Assembly: GCA_015680685.1 (NCBI GenBank)
Contig: MNCI01018006.1
Coordinates: forward strand, 92,682-156,681
Origin: Gnetum montanum
Lineage: Eukaryota; Streptophyta; Gnetopsida; Gnetales; Gnetaceae
DNA: 64,000 nt
Reading direction: 5' to 3'
Part shown: positions 21,573 through 33,084 of the stretch, piece by piece
Position numbering within the stretch: position 1 is the first letter of the stretch
How the letters are laid out: each line of letters opens with the position of its first letter
The notes under the pieces: model-generated
The model's input: only the letters and a program-made list of their open reading frames with translations
Told to the model about the DNA's origin: nothing
Database searches by the model: none
Translations under genes and position numbers: made by a program

Positions 21573-23712
21573 ATGGATTCCGTATACACAACCACAACCG
21601 CCATGGTCGCCGCTGATGTGGGTACCACATCTGTGAACCCTATCGCTGTCGCCAGACCAGCTTTTGTTGCAGCAGGATCGCAGGGACCATCATGTAGGTC
21701 ATTGAGACTACAGGGCAAAGACCCTGTTTTCATAGTCGTAACCCCTGAAGAATACAATTTCATCTGCGTTAAGATCTAGGCAAAGATTGCCCTTAGCCAA
21801 GCCGAGATCGAAGCAAAAAGAAACTTTGAGATGATCCATCGAGGAGGTCACGATTTCACTTCAACAGCCTATGACATTATCCCTTTGACCGAACATCAAC
21901 ATGAAATTATAACACAGTTGGTCATGGCCAAGGGCTAGGCTTCACAGGCTACACTGGAGCCCCATAATGGGGAGGAGGAAGAGGATGAATTGGCAGCCCA
22001 GTCTGAACACTTGTTCCATACTCTGAGCCCCCACACGTATACAAATCCCCTATTTCCTTTCAACGGAGAGGCCGCTCCTCTTGACCCAGTCATGACCACA
22101 TAGACACATTTCCCTGTCATTCCCCAAGCCACTGTGCAACCATCTGGGTTGCAAATGCAAATACCCCACAACAACATGGGGGCAGTTTCATCGCCGCATG
22201 TACTTAGTATTCCGTCGGTGGTTCCAGTGACCACCGCGCCCCATTTCATCCCGCATATCTAATCCCAAACCATGTCCACAACTTGTCCGATCCAAACTTT
22301 GTCACTACCGTCCCCTCCGACCCGATAGATCACCGCCATCGTGCAACCACAAATGCCTGTCCAACGGCCTACTGTGAGTCAGTGGACCTACCCCATAGCA
22401 CAACACAACCAGTCTGCGGTATACGGTGTGCAACCCTCGGTGGCACCCACAACGCATGTTCCACAGATGGTTCCGCAATATCCTGATCCTTATCCCACGC
22501 AGTAGATGGCAACTAACCTCTCTTCCCAAACTGGTGGGTGGTGGTCTTCACAGGCCCCCCTGGCTGCAGGGATTCCCACCCCACCATCTACCGGCCAAAC
22601 CATTCCACCACTTCCACTACCTGGCATGGCTTTTTCAGTTCAGCCCCCTGCTCCTCCTGCACAGGCACCTCCAGCAACTGGTCTAGATCAAGCCTTTCTA
22701 CTTATTCAAACCCTCAGCAAGGAGGTTAGGTGTCTTAAGGCTGCTGGGTCAAACACGGTATAGATCATGGACTTCTACCAAGATGATCCTATTAGCTCAG
22801 CGGTCCCTATGTTGTCGTTGCCAACAGGGATGTCCTTGCCTCATTTTACCAAGTATAATGGGGAGGGGGATCCTAACGCTCACTTGGTCATGTTTAGATC
22901 CGAATCCTTGTTGCTGCAACAGTGGCCTCACACGATTATCCACGTCTTTGCTATGTCGTTGAAAGGGAAAGCTCTAGACTAGCATCGGGCCCTCCCACGC
23001 TCTTCCATCTCAACCTTGGAAGAGCTCCTGACATAATTCGTGACTCGCTTTAAATACAACTTAAAGCTGGAAGTCATGTTAGATCAACTTATGGGAGTGA
23101 AACAAGATCCTCTCGAGCCAGTCCAGAAGTTCCAAAATCAGTGTGGTGAATACGGATAGTGATAGGAAGGCACCACCCAGACAACCTTTTGTTTTACCCA
23201 TGCCAACCAACTCACAATAGGGGGGAAGCCCTTCTTCCATAGCCAATGGTGGCTCACGGCCACCTTTTATCATTCGTGCACCTTCTCAGAATGCCACCCA
23301 GCCACGCAGTGGTAGCCAAGCCGTGGCCTCATCCGTGCCCACGCATAAGCCACCTTTCATCATTAGAGCACCAAAACCACTGGTTGCTCCTCTCACGTAG
23401 GGACAGACCTCTAATCAAAACCGCCAACCACCACCCAACAAACAAAAGCGAGAGGATACATCTGTCAGCATTACAAAAGACTACTCTACGCTTGGCTTCC
23501 GTAAGCCCAGGCCCCTAGCCTCTGTGCCTTCGCCTGTACCTCAGAGACAGGATAAAGGTGCAGAAATGCAATCTCCCCCTCTCGGCAAGAAAAGGAACCC
23601 CTCTACAGACACCACTCCACCTCGGGATATTTGTCTCTTGGGAAGAATGGAAGAAGATAAGGGGAACAAACAACCTAGCCAAGAGAGGGACCTCCTTGAC
23701 GTGTTTAGGTAG
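21573..23712 (+). pseudogene. gag: gag of element B, with internal deletion
   Basis: Starts at ATG 21,573 (MDSVYTTTTAMVAADV). It has a conserved N-terminal block (SLRLQGKDPVFIVVTPEEYN), a Pro/Gln-rich middle and the Retrotrans_gag core at about 22,780-23,130 (FTKYNGEGDPNAHL). After VQKF at about 23,132 the sequence jumps to the region equivalent to A 9,640. Roughly 800 bases encoding the C-terminal half of Gag and the zinc-knuckle-like motif are therefore absent. The frame resumes in the linker toward protease. Stops at 21,777, 22,503, 22,764 and others are mostly CAG to TAG relative to A. A TAG at 23,398-23,400 in the gag-protease linker is shared with A. Confidence 0.85.
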
Positions 23713-23766
23713 GTTAAATAGGCTTTAAAACAAAAAAATACAACACTGAGCCTCTATGACCTGCTT

Positions 23767-24580
23767 ATGACATCCCAAAAACACCGTGAGGCTATGGTCC
23801 ATATGCTGACATCCATACCTGTGGATGAAAGCTTACTAGCGGAGGAGGAAGCGATCCACGCGGTCATGTTTCCTTCTGAAGCTGAGCAACCCAAGCCCAC
23901 CTCACTGACCTTTCATGATGAGTCCATCAAAGATGATCCTGAGAAAGGTCAGGTGACCACTGAACCCATGTTCATCACAATTCGGGTCGGTCAATACCTG
24001 ATCCGAAGAGTACATGTGGACGACAGCGCTGCTGCAAATGTCATTCCTTATCCCATCGTGGATAGGTTGGGTCTGGTCGACCAGATCATTCCCATGACGA
24101 CAACATGCGTAAAGTTGTTCAATGGAGCAAGGGTTCAAGTCAAGGGGACGGTACGTATCGAGTTTGTGGCAGGGAAGCAATTCCCAATGGATGCCACATT
24201 CTTAGTCGTCGAGGAGATGCCTGGCTTCAACTTGATCCTAGGGAGGTCCTGGTTAGCCCAATTGAGGGCGGTTTCATCACTGATACATCAAGAAATACAC
24301 CTACCTTACGCAGGAGGGGAGGTCATGATACATGGCAATGAAACCACCCCCAGAACTGTCAACAACATTAAGGAAGAATGGGGTTCGGAGATAGAAGCCT
24401 CGGACGATCAGACCAATCTCCAAATCCATCAAAAAATTGAAATCAATGATGACAATTCAGCCTGGGCCAACCTGCCATTTTAGGATGGGGACGTGGAGGA
24501 GTCAGACCGTAAGCCCCTCCGCCCTTACGCAGCATTGAACGTAAAGGCCGTTAAGAAACAATTGGAAATTAGCGGTTGAA
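23767..24580 (+). pseudogene. Aspartic protease of element B
   Basis: Same frame as the preceding linker. The active-site block reads RRVHVDDSAAANVIPYPIV, so the Gly of D-D-G-A seen in A is Ser here, which should inactivate it. FNLILGRSWLAQLRAV follows. There is a TAG at 24,481 within an otherwise open frame ending at 24,578-24,580. The putative sense splice donor is at 24,540/24,541, in phase 0. Confidence 0.83.
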
Positions 24581-24811
24581 CTGAATGACATTTACGCACA
24601 TTATCATGTTTGTTAACAATTATCGCAGTTTACGCTTAGCATTTCGTTTTCGCCTAATGCATATTTACGCCATAGAAATTTTCAATGTTTACGCCTGTCA
24701 TTCCTTCTTTATGCTGTTACATTCTTGTTATGTACACATTCACGTCTTTGGATACGCAAAAACAATAAAAACATACACTACCACCAATTACGCTTTCTAC
24801 ATTATGTGGGG

Positions 24812-24912
24812 CCCGCAACGGCCTTAAACTGGTTGTGGCCTGCAATGGCCTAAAACTAGCTTCCAGATTACGCAAATGCTCATGACAGCCCACAATGGCC
24901 TAAAACTAGTAA
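24812..24912. repeat. GGCCTTAAACTGG repeats, element B
   Basis: Three units written in the sense direction as GCNACGGCCTTAAACTGG-type blocks. They are the counterpart of A 7,785-8,030 but fewer. They lie just past the end of the antisense gene. Confidence 0.65.
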
Positions 24913-25106
24913 TTCCACTCCGTCGTAACATAACTTAGGCAAAACCGTTAACAACTACGCTTACACTTTATAAATGAAAACGCAAAAGACACAAAGACAA
25001 AAATATATATAACACTTAAAATTGTCACAAAATCTTATCGCTAGTCTTTCAGTCATCCCAGTAATCATTCTTAGCAAAAATCAATAAATCCATGCATAAA
25101 TCACAA

Positions 25107-28100
25107 TTACACATATCCTCTGACACCACTGTCACCAGTATCTCTTAAGTCTGGCTCTAGTCCTAATAAATCATCCTCTAGTGGGCCTTCTCTCCTGGGA
25201 AGTATTCCTTCATGAGGAATCCCCTCTTCATGAGGTTCCTGCTTTGGTATCGGCTCCACGGGAGGATGCTCTTCATCGCTACGTTCTTCCTCTTGTACTG
25301 GCACCTCAGCTTGCTCGTATTCTTTGTCCTCTGTTGGTACCTAGATACAGAAAACATGTTAGCAAGAACAAAACTTGACAATACAATTAGAAAATTTAGA
25401 TTTAGTCATGCATAAACTTACTCGCGATGGCCCTGCTTCCACAGCAAAGGGAAGGTTGTCTAAGCCAGCCCACAGGCGCTCCATGATCTCATCCTCGATC
25501 GGATCAGACCACGCTCCATCTCCTAGGGTAGCTCCAGCCTTCACCTTCCCTTTCTCTACATTAGTCCAACGAGGTGGGTCCGGGAAGAATGTAGGAACTA
25601 TAGTCTGGCCCCCAGGGAGAGTCATCTCCCTTTCCGGGGACGCACTTACAGTCACCTACTCCTCGAACTTCTTGAAGGCTTCGGATGCTCCAATAACATC
25701 AAGGAAAACTTACAAGGATTAAGCTTTGACGGCAAAATCATGATAAAGTTTACGATAAGCGATGCTTTCTTGCTTATACAAATGTTTGTGGTCCTTTTCC
25801 TTCTACCCCCACTCTTGCACACTTGCACAGTAATCCCTCCAATCCTGGCTTTTCTGGGCTAGGAGCTCTATCTCCATCCGCTACTCTACCAATGCCCGAC
25901 TGGTTTGCACACTATTTTTGATGGCTATCCAATAATGGGAGTAGTCAATAACAGCAGTACACCAGTCCTCATCGCTCTTCTCCCGTGCCTGTAGGAATTT
26001 GCATTGTGAATTCAGGTCTTCGACCTCTTTGGTCAGAGACTCAATCTTCTGCTCAGACTTCTGCAAATTTTTCCAGAGGTTTTCATTCACGCCCTTACTC
26101 TCCCATAAGGAGCATGTCGAGCGGAACGCACATTTACGCATCTCCTCATAAATGTGACGTGGAACAGCCACCCCATCCAATGGAGGCTCCACTGTGTCCA
26201 AATCAATGGGCTCCGTTGGGTCCCATCGAAGGCGAGCTCCTAACAGCAAACATTATCATTGTATATGACACATTACTGCTGTATAACAAAATAAACCTTT
26301 TATAGCTATAACGTACCAGCTTCAGGATCGACGCGCTCGAGGCGCTCAATCATATCACTGACAACGCCTTCCATGAAGGTGAACTTGTCAGGAAAGTCTC
26401 TCCACGCTCTACTTACAGTGACAGACGTGGATCCCTCTTCTTCTCCTGTAGCATAGTTAAGTTAGAAACTCTAAGTATTAACAGAATTCTGCAAAATTTT
26501 CAATACACTCATTACCTCTACCAGTAACAGTGGCGACCCCGCCAACCTCTTCTACTCCCTTCCCCCCTTCACGCACAAGGGTCTGTGCATCGCTTACCCC
26601 TTCAGCTGGGGCCTCCTCACGTACATGAGTTTGTGCGGCGCTTGTCTCAACAGCTGGGGCCTCTTTTTCTGAAATTGGGGCCCCTTCCCCATGACTCAGT
26701 ATCACTACCCCTGTTTTAGGGGTCATCTGCTCCTTAATTTTCACTGGTCATATCACAATGCTCTTAATACATCATCCCAAATATTCTAAGTAAACATTGC
26801 ATAATATAGTTTTCAATACATCTCCCTCACGCTTACCAGGCGGAGGTTTATTCCGCTTAACTCTGACCTCCACAGTTCGACCCGTGCCGCTCCCAGGCTC
26901 CGCAGAAGCCTCGGCTATATGGAGCCTTTTACGCCAAGCTGCAAGTTCTACAATTTCTTCCGCCAGGCCTTTCCCTCATGAGGCATCGCTAGTGTAAGTA
27001 GGCATTATCCCGCCTACACTGTCGAGGCCTCGCACTCGAGGAGCCGCCAAACCTCTAGTCGTTATAGACAGAGATTCCCCAATCCCTTCCGGAGGATCCT
27101 GCCCATGGGTAGTGCTGAGGATATGCGTAATCCAAGGTTTGGATAGCTGGTCTTGGTCTTATTGCACCCAGGCCCTTTGGACGACCAAAAACTCAGCAAA
27201 ACGCCGAAGGCAAGCTATGAAGAAGGCGTAATGCACATTGAAATGAGACTTGAGCTTCTTGCGAAGCTTGATCATCTCAGCGCGTAGTCCTGCAGCAAAA
27301 TGGCTTGCCCAATTGAACTGGGTCCCTTCTACCAGAACCTCTCGAATAATACGGGTCTGCTCTATGGAAAAGAACATCCCTTGCGAGAGTGTTTTGGGGA
27401 AAGTCCGGGCCCGAAAAAGGGGATAAACTGTCTTGGCAACTCCTAGTTCGATTCTTTCACAAGGAATCCATTTAGGCTCCTTCTTGACCCTTACCCACTC
27501 CTCCAGCCACTTCTAGCAGTCAAGACTCCTCTTCGCCTTCTCGTCTATGGGAAGGCCGTCAGAGGGGACGCTAAAAAGGTCTGCAAAGAGCTGAGCATCA
27601 ATGTCGAAACTTACACGCACGTTATGCACACGCGTGCAAAAACGTTCTGCCTTTTTGCTAAAGGAGTTGACTAGGGTTAGCATTTCGCTGGCGGGGACAT
27701 CAGGAGTTGCGGCTAAAAATAAATGCATTAGCCTTGCTTCTCGAATCTTGGTGACCACCACAACTGGGGCCACTGCGTGGCCGAGCCAGCGTTGTGCATC
27801 CTTGATGTCGCCGTGGCGGAAGAGAACGGTATTCGCCTCGTGGCCGGAAATCGTAAGGGTAATCTCTGGGGATTCCCTAACTAAACAATGTGAGACACAG
27901 GTCAGGCAAAAACATTATTACGTAACGTTCACAGTTCACAACTATACCATGCAACAATAGAATACACAGCAGTCTTACCAGGTCCAAATGGCAAAGGAAA
28001 TGGAGGAAGGTTCCTCTACACGTCCTCAATGGTAAGGGGTGGATCCAAAGTCCAATCATCATGTAGCCACCCGAGATTCTGGAAATTCTCAAAAGCATCA

Positions 28101-29179
28101 GCATAGCGGGTGGGGTACTCATGAATGTCGAAGCTGATCTGCCCCATCACACTAGCACGTACATTGCTAGTTGAGGTAAATGCCTTTATTGCCGTTTCGG
28201 TCCATGACAATGTATCACCATCTCCTACTAACTTGTTCTCATGAATGAAAAACCTGTACCATACCACATAGATTTAACTTACGCTTTACAAAACTTAGAC
28301 AATAGACATGTAACAATATAGCCAACACAATTGCTTACCCGCCTGAGTAGTACACAGTGCCCGGTGGGTTCTGGAAGTAGGTCGAGACGTGGCGAGCCAC
28401 GAACAGAGTGTTATAGGTGTGGTAACAACTAAACTGGTCCATCTCCCAGATCCAACCTAAGCACCTCAAACCTCGAGCACTAAGTTCTCAGTCCTCGGGA
28501 TGACCAGTATCGATGGCTCCGTCTGTCAAGAAGGCCAAAATTCCCTGCGCAGAACCCACTAACAGGTGCTCCAAAATGGCACCAGCAATATCGCCTGACA
28601 AATTGGACCATATAATAATGCTGTAGTTACGCAGTAAGAACTGCAGAAACTCCAGTGCACCCTTTCAAATCCATATGGCCTTCCCGTGCAACCGAGTTTG
28701 CAGGGGAGGGACATTAGGCATGATTGGGTTTATGCAGCACAAAACCCCAACAATGTCTAAGACAATCAAAACAGGTTTTAGCATAATACTATACAGAAAT
28801 CACAATACACAGATCAACGCCTAGATTTACATTTGCATGTTTAAATATAGAAAACCTATAGATTACGCTTAGTTGTCCATGCCGAAATCACCCAAACCCT
28901 TACAATAGCACAAGGTTTGTCCCTCACAACGGTGATAGATGCAACCCCATTAAACCCTCACCTTAACGCGAGGTCCATAGTCTAAAACCCCCATTTACGC
29001 GAACAATGCTACAACAATAAACACAGCTAGAATAACACAAATACGCAAGAGACGGCCTACCGGTTCAAGGGCGTAGGGTCCCTCACTTCAACCACCATCT
29101 GCGAAGCACATTCCAGATTCTCTTGCACCTCGTCGATCTTAGCCAATTTCATGTTCTTCTTCTTCGCTTTAGGCGCCAT
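25107..29179 (-). pseudogene. Antisense eight-exon gene inside element B (ancestral product 1,098 aa)
   Basis: Exons (minus): 29,061-29,179; 28,339-28,788; 27,979-28,253; 26,837-27,880; 26,516-26,743; 26,317-26,445; 25,422-26,239; 25,107-25,340. They total 3,297 nt, divisible by three, and phases fit at all seven GT-AG junctions. Start: MAPKAKKK. Approximate protein map: residues 1-39 basic; 44-110 possible HAD-like segment (hydrophobic strand ending in D51-I-V-G54, then IIIWSN at 97-102); 190-281 (YPTRYADAFEN, WLHDDWTLDPPL); 282-629 conserved core (FADLFSVPSDGLP, HYAFFIACLRRFAEFL); 630-705 acidic/Pro/Ala linker; 750-900 coiled coil; 1,022-1,098 acidic tail. Stops at 28,488, 27,513 and elsewhere kill this copy. 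The core loosely resembles the env-position ORF of Athila elements. Function unknown; it may regulate or assist the element, or be a captured plant gene. Confidence 0.82.
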
Positions 29180-29324
29180 TTTCACAGCTTCAAAACCTTC
29201 ACAGCTTCACACATTCACGCCTTTGCAAATTACATGTTCCAACCTTATGCTCTCTCTCTCTCGCTTCGTAATAGTTAGGAATTTGAATTTGCGACAGCCA
29301 GCATCCCATTCTTACTAAAAACTA

Positions 29325-29338
29325 CTTACTTATATGCG
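29325..29338 (-). promoter_or_regulatory. Putative promoter of the antisense gene, element B
   Basis: CGCATATAAGTAAG on the minus strand, about 150 bases upstream of the ATG at 29,179. It is nearly identical to A 3,316-3,328. A GA-rich stretch (GAGAGAGAGAG) lies between it and the ATG, as is common in plant 5' leaders. Confidence 0.5.
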
Positions 29339-29591
29339 AAAATCACCGACTTGATATCCGATTTCAGCGGGACTTTCCTAAAACAGAACCCAAAAATTAA
29401 GATATTAATGTGGCAGATATTGCATGCTCCACTGTCTGAAATGACATTAAACTATCACATCTTATCGCCTTGTAATCGGGTAGCATTAATTATAGCCTCT
29501 TCACAAAATTCAAAATTCAGTTAGCTTTCCACATTCGACAACACTACGTCATGCTTTCTCCTAATCATTTACGCGTTTGGCAATTTTGCAG

Positions 29592-31213
29592 GACAATTCG
29601 CAAATGGATGCAACATTTTCAGCACCTCTAACTTTGACAGGCCCATACAGGAGGGTAGTTAGACAATTCAACCCTACGCTAGTAGAAATTAACCCTTCCT
29701 TTGACGATGTAACCATAGCCACGTCGAAAACATCCCCGGAATGGCTAGAACAGTCAACATGCACGCTAGACCTGGAGGCTGGGGACATAACCGAAGACCC
29801 CCTTTATGAGGTTTCTATCATTACACATAAGGGTGAAGCCAAAATACTTAAGGTTAGTTCTTTACTAGACCAGAAAATGCATGATTCTATAAAACAAGTC
29901 CTGCAAGACAACATCACGGTGTTTGCATGGTCATACGAGGATATGTCGGGACTAGATCCCAGGTTAATCCAGCATAACATAATCTTAGACCCGCAGATTA
30001 AAGCAGTTAGGCAAAAAGTACAAAAAATCAAGCTAGAGATCATGCTAGCCGTGCGTGATGAGATCACTAAGCTGTATCAGGCTAGTTTCATCCACGCAGT
30101 CGACTACTCAGATTTGGTATCTAACATTGTAGTCGTCCCAAAGAAGACTGGCAGCATACGCATCTGCATAGACTTCCGAGATTTGAACAAGGCCACGATC
30201 AAAGATAACTTCCCACTACTAAGTATCGACCAACTAGTCAATATGACAGCTGGGCATGCGCTTCTGTCCTTCATGGATGGCTTTTCAGGCTATAACTAGA
30301 TTCGTATCAACCCAGAACATCAATTAACCGCAACGTTCATGATGCCCTGGGGTACCTTTTGCTACATCATGATGCCTTTTGGTCTAAAAAATACCGGAGC
30401 AACGTATCAATGAGCTATGACATATATCTTTAGCGATTACCTCTTAGAGAGACTGAATGACTATGTTGATGATATAGCTGTCAACTCTTTAAAGTCAGAG
30501 GATCATTCAGAAGACCTGGAGTTAGTCCTCAAAAGATGCTCCAAATACGACCTCTGGCTTAACCCAAAGAAATGCGTATTCAGAGTCAAAACCAGACGCA
30601 TGCTGGGATTTGTGGTGTCGAAAATCGGCATACGAGTTGACCCTGATAAGGTCAAAGCCATTGTTGAATTAACGCCTCCCACAGACCTCAAGCAATTACG
30701 CGGGTTACAAGGATGATTATAGTTTATACGCCGGTTCATCTCGAGGTTAACCAACAAATTACATCCTATGCAACATTTGATTAAAAAGGGGGTTAATTTT
30801 GAATGGATGGAAGATTGTCAGCATGCGTTTGACAGCCTAAAGCACGAACCTCAACACTTACCGATAGTTTTCCCACCACAAGAAGATCTACCGTTCTACA
30901 TTTACCTTGCAACTTCGAACGTAGCGTTAGCAACATTACTTTGTCAAAGGAGGGATGATGGGTCAGAAGTGCCCATCTACTACTTGAGCCATGCTCTATA
31001 TGCGTACGAAACGAGGTACAACGAAGTAGAGCGTAACTGCCTAGCATTAGTATTTACACTTAAAAAGTGTAGACATTACCTTTTTCATAGCCAAGTTAAC
31101 ATCATCTGTAAAAATAACATCCTTAGGACCATTACGCACAATTTATACGAGAATAGCAGAATAGCTCACTGGAAAGCTATCACAGCAAAATTCAATTTGC
31201 ATTATATTGGCTA
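29592..31213 (+). pseudogene. pol: Reverse transcriptase and Ty3-type RNase H of element B
   Basis: The exon begins after TTTTGCAG with DNSQMDATFSAPLTLTGPY. It contains KKTGSIRICIDFRDLNKATI, MMPWGTFCY, MMPFGLKN and the intact catalytic Y-V-D-D (NDYVDDIAV), in contrast to A's Y-V-D-N. The first RNase H is the degenerate Tat form (FYIYLATSNVALATLL). Stops: TAG at 30,297 (Gln in A), TGA at 30,411 (shared with A, expected Arg), TGA near 30,714 and TAG near 30,720, TAA at 31,212. Confidence 0.88.
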
Positions 31214-31220
31214 ATCTTCT

Positions 31221-31745
31221 ATGAAAGGCCAGGCAATAGCTGACCATTTAGTAACATCACCTATTGACAGTCAGGCAACCATAGAGCCTGAGTTTCCAGA
31301 TGAACATGTACATAGTTTAAGCCCTGTCTTAACAGGCCTCGAGGCGACGTTGTATTTCGATGGAGCTTCAACCGCTAAAGGTGGCAGCACCGCCACCGTT
31401 ATTACGCTATCACCTAAGGATGTGCATCTCCATGCTTATCACTTGACCTTCCCCTATACGAACAATGTGGTAGAGTACGAGGGGCTCCTCAGGGGATTAC
31501 TAGCTGTAAGCGAACTCGACGTTCGACACTTGGCAGTTAGGGGTGATTCGATGCTCATCATCAATCAGATCACAGGAGTCTACGCCTGCAAAGCTATACA
31601 TCTATAGTCCTACTGCGATATGGCTAAAGATCTTCTGAACCGATTCGCGACCATCAATGCCCAACACGTGTCATGAACCGATAACACATTGGCCGATGCA
31701 CTGGCTACGCTAGCCTTAAACGTGCCCTCACATCTACTCAACACT
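31221..31745 (+). pseudogene. Archaeal-type RNase H of element B
   Basis: LYFDGASTAKGGSTATVITL, TNNVVEYEGLLRGL, GDSMLIINQITG and LADALATLAL keep all four catalytic acidic residues. Open from 31,221 to 31,607, then stops after AIHL and in QHVS. This second RNase H identifies the Tat lineage. Confidence 0.86.
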
Positions 31746-33065
31746 TGTCCTGCTTTAATAATAGATTGTACAGGTCCTATCATTTAGGCGGTGCAAATAT
31801 CTTCTCTTCTCTAAGAGAGCATGCCGGAATGGTATCACAACATTAAAACTTACCTCTTACAAGGCGAGCTATCATATGAATTGACACGCGCATAGAAAGA
31901 TGCAATCTGCAAGCGAGCTAGGCAGTACGTAATCATAGGAGACAGTACTCTCTGTAGATGCTTTTTTGATGGTGTGTTGCTTACTTGCATTAACAAGGAC
32001 CAAGCGTAGCGTATCGTTGGCCAGGTTCACGAGGGATTATGCGGAGGACACGTAGCACCATGGGCTATGGCTTCAAAAATTCACCGCTTAGGGTACTACT
32101 GGCCATGCATGGAAAAAGATTGCCTGACAAAGGTTAAAACTTGTAACACACATCACACAAATCTTATACACGTGTCACCTACAAAGTTACATACAACTCA
32201 GATAACATGGCCATTTCAACGGTGGGGACTAGACATTATAGGTCCCATCACACCGAAATCCTCCACAAGTCATAGCTTCATAATCACCGCCACTAAGTAC
32301 TTCATGAAGTGGGTAGAAGCTATTACTTTAAGGAAGATCACATCTCAACAGATTTTCCATTTCATCTTAGATAACATTGTAACCAGATTTGGTCTCCCGA
32401 TGACTATCGTAACCGACAATGGGCTGCAGTTTAGTAGTATGGAAACCAAATCCTTCTGTGATAGCCTTGGTATTAGATAATCTTTTTCCTCGCCCTACTA
32501 CCCACAAGTGAATGGTCAAGCTGAAGCAACCAATAAAGTCATCATTAATCTGCTCAAGAAAATGCTAGACAGTAATAAGAGACGGTGGCACGAAAAGATC
32601 CTCTATGTGCTATGGGCACATCGCACTACATGTAGGGCAGCTACAGACAGTACGTCCTATAGCCTAGTCTACGGATCTGAGACGGTGCTTCCCCTCAAGT
32701 TGCAAATCCCTTCTTTGAGAATGATCCTCTCCACGATTATAAATGAGGCTCAACACACTGAGTCTCGGATCATGGATTTGGATTCAGTAGAAGAGAAGCA
32801 GATACAGACGCTTGATACAATTGAAAAGTATCAAGACAAGCAGAGGCAAAAGCATCATCACAATCTTCAGTAGCGTCCGATCAAGAAAGGGGATTTAGTT
32901 CTCAAGGCCGTTCACGAACTAGTAGGCAAATTCTCTGCAAACTGGGAGGGTCCTTTCTTGGTGACTGATGCGTACAGCAACGGAGCATTCAAGTTAGCAG
33001 ATGTCGACGACAACTAGTTACCAAACCCTGTCAATCACATATATCTGAACCGGTATTACATATAG
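31746..33065 (+). pseudogene. Integrase of element B
   Basis: Zinc-binding domain with HEGLCGGHVAPW. The CxxC pair is damaged: relative to A, six bases are missing after the first Cys, giving CNTHH instead of CDTCQHH. The DDE core is kept: WGLDIIGPI, VTDNGLQF, NGQAEATNK. The C-terminal domain reads KKGDLVLKAV, FSANWEGPFLVTDAY and ends NHIYLNRYYI with TAG at 33,063. No chromodomain follows, as expected for Tat. Stops include TAA at 32,478 and TAG near 32,871. Confidence 0.87.
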
Positions 33066-33084
33066 TGGCATCTCCAGTGTGAAC

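Larger units (their letters stand above)
24541..29591 (+). other. Putative sense-strand intron between PR and RT, element B
   Basis: Donor candidate GAAC|GTAAAG; branch-like CTCCTAATCATTTA at 29,558-29,571; acceptor TTTTGCAG ending at 29,591. Protease and RT frames meet in phase 0 across it. All three signals are conserved in A. Length is 5,051 bases. It contains the antisense gene and the CTAGTTTAAGGCC-type repeats. Confidence 0.5.
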
